Source of the DNA: Streptomyces rishiriensis
GTDB taxonomy: Bacteria > Actinomycetota > Actinomycetes > Streptomycetales > Streptomycetaceae
Direction of reading: 5' to 3'
DNA: 64,000 nucleotides
NCBI RefSeq assembly: GCF_003112535.1
Contig: NZ_BEWA01000002.1
Location: 124,001-188,000, forward strand
A program made the translations under genes and the position numbers. Positions 47,134 to 54,880 of this stretch are shown here, in pieces. The notes below the pieces were generated by a model that had not been told where the DNA came from, ran no database searches, and saw nothing but the letters and a program-made list of their open reading frames with translations. The stretch's first letter is position 1; every line of letters starts with the position of its first letter.

Positions 47134-48633
47134 TTATGCCACGCCGTTCTGCCGATCCAGCACCCCGGCCAGGGCCTGCTCGAAGTCCGAGGCCTTGCCG
47201 GCAGCGGCCGTCGGGTCCTGCTGACGGACGTCGACGACATGGCCGGTGAGCTCGGAAAGCAGCACGTCGAGGGAGGTGCGGGCGACGGCCTCGGAGGACA
47301 GCAGGCTCTCCGCGGGCTCCTGCCCGAAGGCCTTGGTCCGCATGGGAGTCGCGGTGCGCTCGGGGTTGACGCAGTTCACCCGGATGCCGTCGCCCGCCCA
47401 CTCGTCGGACAGGGCCTGGGTGAGATTCACCATGGCGGCCTTGGTCGAGGAGTACAGGCTGTACTCGGCGCGGCCGCGGGTGTAGCTGCTGGAGGTGTAC
47501 AGCAGCAGCTGGCCCTTGGTCTCCGCCAGGTACTTGTAAGCCGAACGTGCTATCTGCACCGGCGCCAGGTAGTTGACCTTCAGCGCTTCCTCGATGGTCG
47601 CGTTGTCGGTCTCGGCCAGTTTGCCGATGCGCAGCACTCCGGCGGTGTTGACGACGAAGTCGATGCGCCCGGTCTCGCTGTAGGCCTTGGACAGGGCGTC
47701 GTCGACCTCCTCCGGGTTCTCCACGTGCGTGCCGGTGGTGGAGCGGCCCAGGGCGTAGACCCGGGCCCCGTAGGACTCGGCGAGCTCGGCGATGTCCTTG
47801 CCGATGCCGTACGAACCGCCGAAGACGACCACGGTCCTGCCGGTGAGCAGCTCGCGGTAGACCTCCTCGCCCTTCTGCTCGGGGGTGGCGGAGGAGGCCA
47901 GCTGGAAGAGCTTGTCGGCGATGAAGACGTCGACGGGCTGAGTCACCTTCATGTTGTACTCGTCGCCCGCCACGACGTGGATCGGCACGTCCGGCAGATA
48001 GCGCAGGACGACCGTGCAGTCGTCGGTGGCCTGGAAGTTGGGGTCGCCCGCCGCCACCTCGTAGGCCCGCCGGATGGTGGACAGCTTGAACGCCTGCGGG
48101 GTCTGGCCGCGGCGCAGCCGGGAGCGGTCCGGGATCTCGGTGATGAACTCGCCGTCCTCGCCGTGCGTGCGCGTGACGATGATGGTGTCCGCGGACGGGA
48201 TGGCCACGTCGACGGCCTGGTAGCGCTCCAGGGCGGTGACGCAGTCGTCGATGACGCGCTGCGAGAGCAGCGGGCGCACGGCGTCGTGGAAGAGGACGTT
48301 GAGGTCCTCGCCGTCGGCCAGCCCCTCGCCCAGGGCGGCGATGGCGCGCTCGGTGGTCTCGTTCCGCGTGGAGCCGCCCTCGATGATCGCCCGGACCTTC
48401 TGGAACCCGGCCTTGGACACGATCTTCTCGACGTCGGGCACATAGCCGGGCGCCATCAGCACGATGATGTCGTCGACCGAGTCCGCCTTCTCGAAGGTGG
48501 TCAGCGTGTGCTCGATGACTGCCTTGCCGGCGATCTTCAGCAACTGCTTGGGGATCGACAGACCCACGCGCTGGCCGGTGCCACCGGCCAGGATCACTGC
48601 GGTGGTACGGGGCTTGGCTATGTGCTGGGACAC
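47134..48633 (-). CDS. bifunctional ribitol-5-P cytidylyltransferase / SDR reductase
   Basis: 499 residues. Residues 1-245 are an IspD/TarI-type cytidylyltransferase (AVILAGGTGQRVG, IPKQLLKIAGKAVIEHTL, VLFHDAVRPL, ATDDCTVVL). Residues about 255-490 are a short-chain dehydrogenase (VVVFGGSYGIGKDIAEL, NTAGVLRIGK, catalytic YSLYSSTKAAM). This order is that of H. influenzae Bcs1, which reduces ribulose-5-P and couples ribitol-5-P to CTP. CDP-ribitol is therefore the predicted product. The GTG at 48633 has AAGGTAGG upstream. Confidence 0.88.
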   Translation of the reverse strand: MSQHIAKPRTTAVILAGGTGQRVGLSIPKQLLKIAGKAVIEHTLTTFEKADSVDDIIVLMAPGYVPDVEKIVSKAGFQKVRAIIEGGSTRNETTERAIAALGEGLADGEDLNVLFHDAVRPLLSQRVIDDCVTALERYQAVDVAIPSADTIIVTRTHGEDGEFITEIPDRSRLRRGQTPQAFKLSTIRRAYEVAAGDPNFQATDDCTVVLRYLPDVPIHVVAGDEYNMKVTQPVDVFIADKLFQLASSATPEQKGEEVYRELLTGRTVVVFGGSYGIGKDIAELAESYGARVYALGRSTTGTHVENPEEVDDALSKAYSETGRIDFVVNTAGVLRIGKLAETDNATIEEALKVNYLAPVQIARSAYKYLAETKGQLLLYTSSSYTRGRAEYSLYSSTKAAMVNLTQALSDEWAGDGIRVNCVNPERTATPMRTKAFGQEPAESLLSSEAVARTSLDVLLSELTGHVVDVRQQDPTAAAGKASDFEQALAGVLDRQNGVA

Positions 48634-49427
48634 AGGGGACCTACCTTGGGGCGACAGGGACGAGGAAATGGTCCCACTTGCGGTTACCGCGATGCAAGGT
48701 GAGCGCCGTTCGCTGCAAATGTGCACGCAACCTGGCATTCATCTGGCGGCGCTGGCGATTGCCGAGACGTCGGCGCAGCTTCCCGCTGACGCCTGTGTAA
48801 ATCCTGTGAGTTGCTCCACAGGAAGTAACGCATTGCCCGGGCCGGGGTGACGGGTGTGACTCTAACGGTCCTTGAGGAGCGTCATCGCCGCCGCGGACGT
48901 CCGGGGCGGCGCTCACCGGGCCCGCACCCGCCTCTTCGCCCGGTCCTGGCGCAGCGAGACGCCCGGGGACCTTGCCGATCTTCACGTCCTGGCCGACGGG
49001 GCTGCACCTGTCCTTCATATGCAGGACGCCCCACCGTGGACCGGCCTGGAATTGAGCGGGTCGGCGGGGACCGATAGGAAGGAATTCACTGCCCGCATTT
49101 CTCGGCATTTCCGTCCCGTCGGCCTCGAGAGAACGGTTCGCCGTGCGGGGCACGGGCGGCCGAGAAAGCGCCGCCGTAAGACGGCGTCCCGCAAGGAACG
49201 GCAGGAGAGGTTCCTGAGACGACGCCGAGAGGAACGGCCGAGAGGAACGGGGGACGGCGCTGAGACCGGGCCGGGGCGGGTGCCGGCCCGGACGAGTGGG
49301 GCACGGGCGAGCGGGGCACGGGCGGGTGCGGGCATAGGCGAGTGCGGGTGCGGGCACGGGAGAAGCCGGTCGAGGCAGGCCCCCGGGAACGGGAACCTGC
49401 CTCGACGGTGCGCGGGCGGAGCGGGGA
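48634..49427. other. 794-bp gene-free stretch upstream of the cytidylyltransferase gene
   Basis: No reading frame here has a convincing start, composition or family pattern; long frames exist but code for Arg/Pro/Ala-rich sequence. The left third is less GC-rich and contains an inverted repeat CCTGTG...CACAGG (about 48803-48822). This is probably the promoter region of the cytidylyltransferase gene. The right third has degenerate GGGGCACGGGCG repeats (about 49280-49340). Confidence 0.5.
49369..49406 (-). terminator. obg operon terminator
   Basis: 11-bp arms GTCGAGGCAGG (49369-49379) and complement (49396-49406), 22 bp past the obg stop. Confidence 0.65.
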
Positions 49428-50864
49428 TCAGAAGGGCTCGAAGCCCTCGAACTCCTGGGTCGCCTCGTCGCGTTCGGCCTGCTTGTCCCGGCGGCGCTGG
49501 GTCGCGGGGCGCGGGGCCTCGAAGCGGTGGTCCTCGCCGCGGCGGCCGAGCATCTCGGCGCCGGCCGTGACCGACGGCTCCCAGTCGAAGACGACCGCGT
49601 TGTCCTCGGGGCCGATGGCGACGCCGTCGCCGCCGCGGGCGCCCGCCTTCATCAACGCGTCCTCCACACCGAGGCGGTTGAGCCGGTCGGCGAGGTAGCC
49701 GACGGCCTCGTCGTTGTTGAAGTCGGTCTGCCGCACCCAGCGTTCGGGCTTCTCGCCCCGGACGCGGAAGAGGCCGTCCTCCTCCAGCGAGACGGTGAAG
49801 CCGGTGTCGTCGACCGCCTTCGGACGGATGACGACCCGGGTCGCCTCCTCCTTCGGCTTGGCCGCACGCGCCGCGCCCACCATCTCGGCGATGGCGAAGG
49901 ACAGCTCCTTCAGCCCCATGTGGGCGACCGCCGACACCTCGAAGACGCGGTAGCCGCGCGCCTCCAGGTCCGGGCGGACCATCTCGGCGAGGTCCTTGCC
50001 GTCCGGCACGTCGATCTTGTTGAGCACCACGAGCCGCGGCCGGTTGCCGAGACCGCCGTACTGCTTGAGCTCCTCCTCGATGATGTCGAGGTCGGAGAGC
50101 GGATCGCGCTCGGACTCCAGGGTCGCGGTGTCCAGCACATGCACGAGGACGCTGCAGCGCTCGACGTGGCGCAGGAACTCCAGACCCAGCCCCTTGCCCT
50201 GGCTGGCGCCCGGGATCAGGCCCGGCACGTCGGCGATGGTGTAGACCGTGGAGCCGGCCGTCACCACGCCCAGGTTCGGGACGAGGGTCGTGAACGGGTA
50301 GTCCGCGATCTTCGGCTTGGCGGCGGACAGGACGGAGATCAGCGAGGACTTGCCGGCGCTCGGGTAGCCGACGAGGGCCACGTCCGCGACCGTCTTCAGC
50401 TCCAGGACGATCTCCTGGAGGTCGCCGGGCTCGCCGAGCAGCGCGAAGCCGGGCGCCTTGCGGCGGGCCGAGGCCAGCGCCGCGTTGCCGAGGCCGCCGC
50501 GGCCGCCCTGGGCGGCGACGTACGAGGTGCCGTGGCCGACCAGGTCCGCCAGCACGTTGCCGGCCTTGTCCTGGATCACCGTGCCGTCCGGCACCGGCAG
50601 GATCAGGTCCTGGCCGTCCTTGCCGGAGCGGTTGCCGCCCTCGCCGGGCTTGCCGTTGGTGGCGCTGCGGTGGGGCTTGTGGTGATAGTCGAGGAGCGTG
50701 GTGACCGACTGGTCGACGACCAGGATCACATCGCCGCCGCGGCCGCCGTTGCCCCCGTCGGGGCCGCCGAGCGGCTTGAACTTCTCACGGTGGACGGAGG
50801 CACAGCCGTGACCCCCGTTACCCGCGGCGACATGCAGTTCGACGCGGTCCACGAAGGTGGTCAT
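49428..50864 (-). CDS. obg: Obg GTPase
   Basis: 478 residues. The glycine-rich Obg domain ([31 protein letters not shown]) is followed by the G domain ([36 protein letters not shown]) and a C-terminal OCT domain, as in other actinobacteria. It is an essential GTPase of late 50S assembly and, in Streptomyces, has been linked to the onset of development. The ATG at 50864 ([12 protein letters not shown]) has GGAGG 7 nt upstream. Confidence 0.96.
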   Translation of the reverse strand: MTTFVDRVELHVAAGNGGHGCASVHREKFKPLGGPDGGNGGRGGDVILVVDQSVTTLLDYHHKPHRSATNGKPGEGGNRSGKDGQDLILPVPDGTVIQDKAGNVLADLVGHGTSYVAAQGGRGGLGNAALASARRKAPGFALLGEPGDLQEIVLELKTVADVALVGYPSAGKSSLISVLSAAKPKIADYPFTTLVPNLGVVTAGSTVYTIADVPGLIPGASQGKGLGLEFLRHVERCSVLVHVLDTATLESERDPLSDLDIIEEELKQYGGLGNRPRLVVLNKIDVPDGKDLAEMVRPDLEARGYRVFEVSAVAHMGLKELSFAIAEMVGAARAAKPKEEATRVVIRPKAVDDTGFTVSLEEDGLFRVRGEKPERWVRQTDFNNDEAVGYLADRLNRLGVEDALMKAGARGGDGVAIGPEDNAVVFDWEPSVTAGAEMLGRRGEDHRFEAPRPATQRRRDKQAERDEATQEFEGFEPF

Positions 50865-50984
50865 CTGGGTGCCTCCAGCACTTGCTACTAAACGAAACGT
50901 ACGTATCTGTCTACTGCGTAACACGCGAAAGGCGGACCCGCCTTCCCGCACGGGAAGTGAGGTCCGCCTCGCGAAAGCTTCCGA

Positions 50985-51239
50985 TCAGGCGACCGGAACG
51001 ATGTTCACGACCTTGCGGCCACGGTGGGTGCCGAACTCCACCGCACCGGCGTTCAGGGCGAACAGCGTGTCGTCGCCGCCACGGCCGACGCCCGCGCCGG
51101 GGTGGAAGTGCGTGCCGCGCTGGCGGACCAGGATCTCACCCGCGTTGACGACCTGACCGCCGAAGCGCTTCACGCCGAGCCGCTGGGCATTGGAGTCGCG
51201 ACCGTTCCGGGTGGACGATGCGCCCTTCTTGTGTGCCAT
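50985..51239 (-). CDS. rpmA: 50S ribosomal protein L27
   Basis: 84 residues beginning [20 protein letters not shown], with the conserved [20 protein letters not shown]. It lies near the peptidyl-transferase centre. It is the middle gene of rplU-rpmA-obg, 14 bp after rplU. No N-terminal extension requiring cleavage is present. Confidence 0.97.
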   Translation of the reverse strand: MAHKKGASSTRNGRDSNAQRLGVKRFGGQVVNAGEILVRQRGTHFHPGAGVGRGGDDTLFALNAGAVEFGTHRGRKVVNIVPVA

Positions 51240-51253
51240 GTCTCCTCAGTCCC

Positions 51254-51574
51254 TTACTTCGCAGCCGCGGGGATCTCAGTGACCTTGATCGCCGTGTACT
51301 GCTGGCGGTGGCCCTGACGACGGCGGTAGCCGGTCTTGTTCTTGTAGCGAAGGATGTCGATCTTGACACCCTTGTGGTGGTCCACGACCTCGGCCTGGAC
51401 CTTGATGCCGGCCAGAACCCACGGGTCGCTGGTCACAGCGTCACCGTCGACAACGAGCAGGGTCGAGAGCTCGACCGTGTCGCCAACCTTGGCAGTGGAA
51501 ATCTTGTCAACCTCAACGATGTCGCCGACAGCAACCTTGTGCTGGCGACCACCGCTGCGCACGATGGCGTACAC
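51254..51574 (-). CDS. rplU: 50S ribosomal protein L21
   Basis: 106 residues beginning [18 protein letters not shown] and ending [13 protein letters not shown], with [12 protein letters not shown] (rRNA binding). The GTG at 51574 gives the family N-terminus; a longer reading into the leader is not supported. The 5' leader contains a hairpin and an exact TTGACA upstream (51704-51709). The gene normally found just upstream in streptomycetes, rne, is absent here. Confidence 0.96.
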   Translation of the reverse strand: MYAIVRSGGRQHKVAVGDIVEVDKISTAKVGDTVELSTLLVVDGDAVTSDPWVLAGIKVQAEVVDHHKGVKIDILRYKNKTGYRRRQGHRQQYTAIKVTEIPAAAK

Positions 51575-51646
51575 GCGGATCTCACTCTCTCGCTCTGGGA
51601 CGGCATCCCCGCAGTCCAGCCACCCGGGAACGAACACGGACGGCCT

Positions 51647-51678
51647 CTCCCGGCCACCTAGGTACCGGTACCCGGGAG
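51647..51678. promoter_or_regulatory. structured rplU leader
   Basis: Arms CTCCCGG (51647-51653) and CCGGGAG (51672-51678) enclose the 12-bp palindrome GGTACCGGTACC (51661-51672). It lies 73-104 nt before the rplU start; a possible autoregulatory leader. Confidence 0.35.
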
Positions 51679-51703
51679 GAAGAGGGTTTACGGAGATGTG
51701 GCA

Positions 51704-51709
51704 TGTCAA
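51704..51709 (-). promoter_or_regulatory. possible rplU -35 box
   Basis: Exact TTGACA on the minus strand. The nearest -10-like hexamer, TAAACC (51685-51690), is only 13 bp away, too close for a standard promoter, so this is tentative. Confidence 0.3.
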
Positions 51710-51744
51710 CCGACACGCCGAGGGTCAAGGCTACGGGGCCGGGC

Positions 51745-51772
51745 TTGAGGGGTCAAACCGGGCCCGTATGCT
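51745..51772 (+). promoter_or_regulatory. promoter of the hexapeptide acyltransferase gene
   Basis: -35 TTGAGG (51745-51750), 16 bp, -10 TATGCT (51767-51772). A start near 51780 would include the small ORF at 51782 and excludes coding starts further upstream. Confidence 0.5.
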
Positions 51773-51781
51773 CGCACCGAG

Positions 51782-51811
51782 ATGCCAGACACCCGGAAGG
51801 CGAAGAAGTGA
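51782..51811 (+). CDS. possible 9-codon upstream ORF coupled to the acyltransferase
   Basis: MPDTRKAKK followed by TGA. The stop TGA overlaps the downstream GTG start (GTGA). It begins 9 nt after the -10 box, so it may be translated almost leaderless and couple translation. The chance of accidental occurrence is not small. Confidence 0.3.
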   Translation: MPDTRKAKK

Positions 51812-52410
51812 ACTACAGGGTCCAGCCCAGCGCCCAGGTCGACGACAGCGCCGAGATCGGCGCCGGGAGCAGCGTCTGGGACCTCGCGCAGATCCGTGAG
51901 GGCGCACGCCTCGGTGAGGGTTGCGTCGTCGGCCGCGGCGCCTACGTCGGCTCGGGCGTGCGGATGGGCGACAACTGCAAGCTGCAGAACTACGCGCTCG
52001 TCTACGAGCCCGCCGAACTCGGCGACGGTGTCTTCATCGGTCCGGCCGTGGTGCTCACCAACGACCACAACCCGCGTTCCGTGGACCCTGACGGCAACCA
52101 GAAGCGCGGCGGCGACTGGGAGGCCGTCGGGGTGAGGATCTCCGACGGCGCCTCGATCGGCGCCCGCGCGGTGTGCGTCGCACCGATCACGATCGGCCGC
52201 TGGGCCATGGTCGCCGCGGGTGCCGTGGTAACGAAGGACGTGCCCGACTTCGCCCTGGTAGTGGGCGTCCCGGCCCGTCAGGTGGGCTGGACAGGCCGCG
52301 CCGGCGTCAAGTTGGTGGAAGAGGACGGCATGGCGGGACTTTGGAAGTGCCCGCAGACCGGCACGCTGTACGAGGAGAAGGACGGCGTCCTCACGGAACG
52401 CGAGGGCTGA
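51808..52410 (+). CDS. left-handed beta-helix acyltransferase (WlbB/WbpD-like)
   Basis: 200 residues dominated by hexapeptide repeats (VDDSAEIGAGSSVWDLAQIR, GCVVGRGAYVGSGVRMGDNC), with NYALVYEPAELGDGVFIGP and TNDHNPRS as in UDP-3-amino-sugar N-acetyltransferases. The short C-terminal piece includes GLWKCPQTG. It is predicted to acetylate an amino group on a UDP-sugar for a surface polymer. The matching oxidase and aminotransferase genes (WlbA/WbpE type) are not in the window. The GTG at 51808 has GGAAGG upstream. Confidence 0.82.
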   Translation: MNYRVQPSAQVDDSAEIGAGSSVWDLAQIREGARLGEGCVVGRGAYVGSGVRMGDNCKLQNYALVYEPAELGDGVFIGPAVVLTNDHNPRSVDPDGNQKRGGDWEAVGVRISDGASIGARAVCVAPITIGRWAMVAAGAVVTKDVPDFALVVGVPARQVGWTGRAGVKLVEEDGMAGLWKCPQTGTLYEEKDGVLTEREG

Positions 52411-52534
52411 CGACGCCCGGCTGCGTGCAGGGATGCGATGTCGCCGCGGGTAGGGTTGCGCTGCCGCGTCGCATTACCCAACTGGACCCGTATCGGACAC
52501 GCGGCGCGCAGTTGAAAGGGCGAAAGGGATCCGG

Positions 52535-54757
52535 ATGAACAGCCACGTGCTCTATCTCGCACTGGGTACGTACCGAGTGCGAGCGGCGCGCGAGCAGGTG
52601 AAGGAACTCGCCGCCTCGGGAACCAGGGTTTCCTTGGTGGTGTCGGACGATACGGAGTGGAAGGACGCCCTGACCGAGCTCGGTCGGCTGGACGGTGTGG
52701 ACATCGTCCGCGTCGCCCCCGGCAAGGACGGCGGCTGGGCAGCCGCCAAGAAGCTCGCGGGGGCGAAGTCCGGGCCGTTCGCCCAGGCGGACACCATCAT
52801 CGCCGGTGACGCTCAGGCGCTGCCGATCGCCTGGATCGCCCGCCGTCGACGGCCTGAGCTCGAACTGCTTCTGGAGCCGCACGGTGCCGGGCGCGAGATC
52901 GCGCCCGCCGACCTGGCCGTGCTCACGCCCTGGTACCCGTCCCCGAACAACCCCTACGCCGGGTCCTTCGTCCAGGCAGCCACCGCCGCTGTCGGCGACG
53001 AGTACGACCGCGTCACCGTCTTCCACACCGAGGACTGGTCCGGCAAGGCACCCGGCGCGCTCGGCGACGCGATCCCGGCGACCGTCAAACGCCTCCGGGA
53101 GCGCTCCGCCCTCGGCCAGGTCCTGGACACGCCGGAGGGCACGCTCGTCCGCGTCCCCGTGCCGCTCATCCGCCGCAAGAACTACGCCCCCTGGGTCGAG
53201 GCCCAGGTGGAGGCGGTGCGCAGCGCCCTGCCCACCGGCCGCATCGAAGCGCCCCTCGTCCACGCCCACGCGGGCATCTACGGCGGCGTGCTGGCCCTCA
53301 AGCTCGCCCGCCCGGACGCGCGTGTCGTCGTGACGGAACACGCCACCTTCCTGGACCAGGTGTTCGCGCAGGAACAGGGGGAACGGCTCTACGGCGAGAT
53401 GCTGGAGCGTGCGGACGCGGTCATCTGCGTCGGGTCCGTGCTGCGTGACCAGATCGTCGAGCGGTTCCCGAAGCACGCGGCCAAGATCGGCGTGATACCG
53501 AACGTGGTCGCCTTCGATCGCTTCGTTCCGGGTCCCGAACGTTCACCCGAGATGCTCCGTTGGCTGTACGTAGGGCGCCTGGTCAAGCAGAAGGGCGTCA
53601 CGGAGCTGCTGGAGGCCTTTGCGCGGGTCGCCGCGAAGGAACCGGACGCGACGCTCACCATGGTCGGCCACGGCCCGCTCGACGACGAACTGCGCGAGCG
53701 GGGCGCGGAACTGAAACTGGGCGACCGGTTCCGGATCCTTCCGCCTGTCGCTCCCGAAGCCGTCGGCACACTGATGCACGAGTACGACCTTCTGGTGCAC
53801 GCCAGCAAGCTGGAGACCTTCGGGATGACGATCGTCGAGGCGATCGCCACCGGCCTCCCCGTGCTCACCACCCGCAGCGGCGGCCCCGACGAGACCATGG
53901 CCGGCATCGAGCCGATGGTCGGCGCACTCATGGACGTCAGCACCGACCCCGCCGTCATCGTGGACGCGTACTGGCGACTTCGCGACCGGGCACATGAGCT
54001 CGATCTGCGTGGGGCCCGGAAGATCCTGGAAAGCCGCTACGGGCGTGAGGCCGTCGCCGAGCAGCTCCTCGACGTCTACAACGGCGCCCTCGCCCCCATC
54101 CCCGAGCCTCCCGTCACCAGGGAGGTACAGGAAGCGAAGACGAAGGTCGCCGCGGGGAAGAAGAAGGACGCAGCCGGTGACTCCGCCGAGCCCGTCGGAC
54201 GCGCTGTCATCCTCGCGCTGACCCCCGGAAAGCCCCGTCGCATCGCCAACTTCGCCAACGACCTCGTGGACCGGGGCGTGGAGGTCACCATCGTCACCGC
54301 GCAGTCGACGCGGCAGTGGGCGCGGATGGGCCTCGGGCCGGGTGTGCCGGTGCTGAGCATCGAGGACGCCGAGAAGAAGCTGCGCATCCCGCGGGCCGAG
54401 CGCTTCCTCGTCTACCGCGCACCCCGTGCGGTGCTGCGCCGGGCCCAGAAGATCGCCGCGAAGAACCGCGACGCGCTCGGCCCGGAGCTGGCCGTCGCCA
54501 CTGTGCAGCGGGCCCACACCAAGGTCGCCAACGCCTGGCACAAGAAGGTGTTCAACCGCACCTACAAGGAGGTCAGGCCGCAGCTCCTGGCACGGATCGC
54601 CAAGCGGCGCGTCCTGCCCGAGCTCAGCCTGGACCAGGTGGATCACGTGTTCGTCAGCGACATCAACTCCACGGTGACGGGCTGGAAGTGGGCCAAGTCC
54701 CACCCGCACCTGAAGGTCACCACGAGCCTGGACCGCAAGGTCTACGACACCGAGTGA
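52535..54757 (+). CDS. three-part family 4 glycosyltransferase
   Basis: 740 residues. Residues 1-125 are a Rossmann-like accessory segment (MNSHVLYLALGTYRVRAARE). Residues about 130-500 are a complete GT4 enzyme (AVLTPWYPSPNNPYAGSFVQ, HAHAGIYGGVLAL, VVVTEHATFLD, KLETFGMTIVEAIATGLPVL). Residues about 560-740 are a second copy of the accessory segment (GRAVILALTPGKPRRIANF, RFLVYRAPRAVLRRAQ). The stand-alone proteins at 58531-59736 and 57949-58521 correspond to the GT4 and the second accessory parts. AAAGGGAT precedes the ATG. Sugar specificity is unknown. Confidence 0.85.
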   Translation: MNSHVLYLALGTYRVRAAREQVKELAASGTRVSLVVSDDTEWKDALTELGRLDGVDIVRVAPGKDGGWAAAKKLAGAKSGPFAQADTIIAGDAQALPIAWIARRRRPELELLLEPHGAGREIAPADLAVLTPWYPSPNNPYAGSFVQAATAAVGDEYDRVTVFHTEDWSGKAPGALGDAIPATVKRLRERSALGQVLDTPEGTLVRVPVPLIRRKNYAPWVEAQVEAVRSALPTGRIEAPLVHAHAGIYGGVLALKLARPDARVVVTEHATFLDQVFAQEQGERLYGEMLERADAVICVGSVLRDQIVERFPKHAAKIGVIPNVVAFDRFVPGPERSPEMLRWLYVGRLVKQKGVTELLEAFARVAAKEPDATLTMVGHGPLDDELRERGAELKLGDRFRILPPVAPEAVGTLMHEYDLLVHASKLETFGMTIVEAIATGLPVLTTRSGGPDETMAGIEPMVGALMDVSTDPAVIVDAYWRLRDRAHELDLRGARKILESRYGREAVAEQLLDVYNGALAPIPEPPVTREVQEAKTKVAAGKKKDAAGDSAEPVGRAVILALTPGKPRRIANFANDLVDRGVEVTIVTAQSTRQWARMGLGPGVPVLSIEDAEKKLRIPRAERFLVYRAPRAVLRRAQKIAAKNRDALGPELAVATVQRAHTKVANAWHKKVFNRTYKEVRPQLLARIAKRRVLPELSLDQVDHVFVSDINSTVTGWKWAKSHPHLKVTTSLDRKVYDTE

Positions 54758-54776
54758 TCTGAGCTGCCAGGTTGCT

Positions 54777-54820
54777 GGGCGGTACCACCTCTTTCCTCGG
54801 TGGTGCCGCCCACAACCTTT
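54777..54820 (+). terminator. terminator of the three-part glycosyltransferase gene
   Basis: Arms GGGCGGTACCACC (54777-54789) and GGTGGTGCCGCCC (54799-54811; the central A faces G's partner C imperfectly), followed by TTTTT at 54816-54820. Confidence 0.7.
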
Positions 54821-54880
54821 TTCCGCCCCGGCCGGTCGAACACCGTGAGATGCGTCGGTTCACCAACAGGGGGGAATCTC

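Noticed and set aside
48692..48850. 52-codon plus-strand frame (MQGERRSLQMCTQPGIHL...) upstream of the cytidylyltransferase gene
   Set aside because: It has an ATG, but no ribosome binding site or -10 box is convincing and no neighbour would be regulated in this direction. Noted only as a possible small ORF.
48641..49570. Overlapping open frames of 230-240 codons on both strands in the gap before obg
   Set aside because: Arg/Pro/Ala-rich, no ribosome binding sites, no recognisable fold; partly made of GGGGCACGGGCG repeats.
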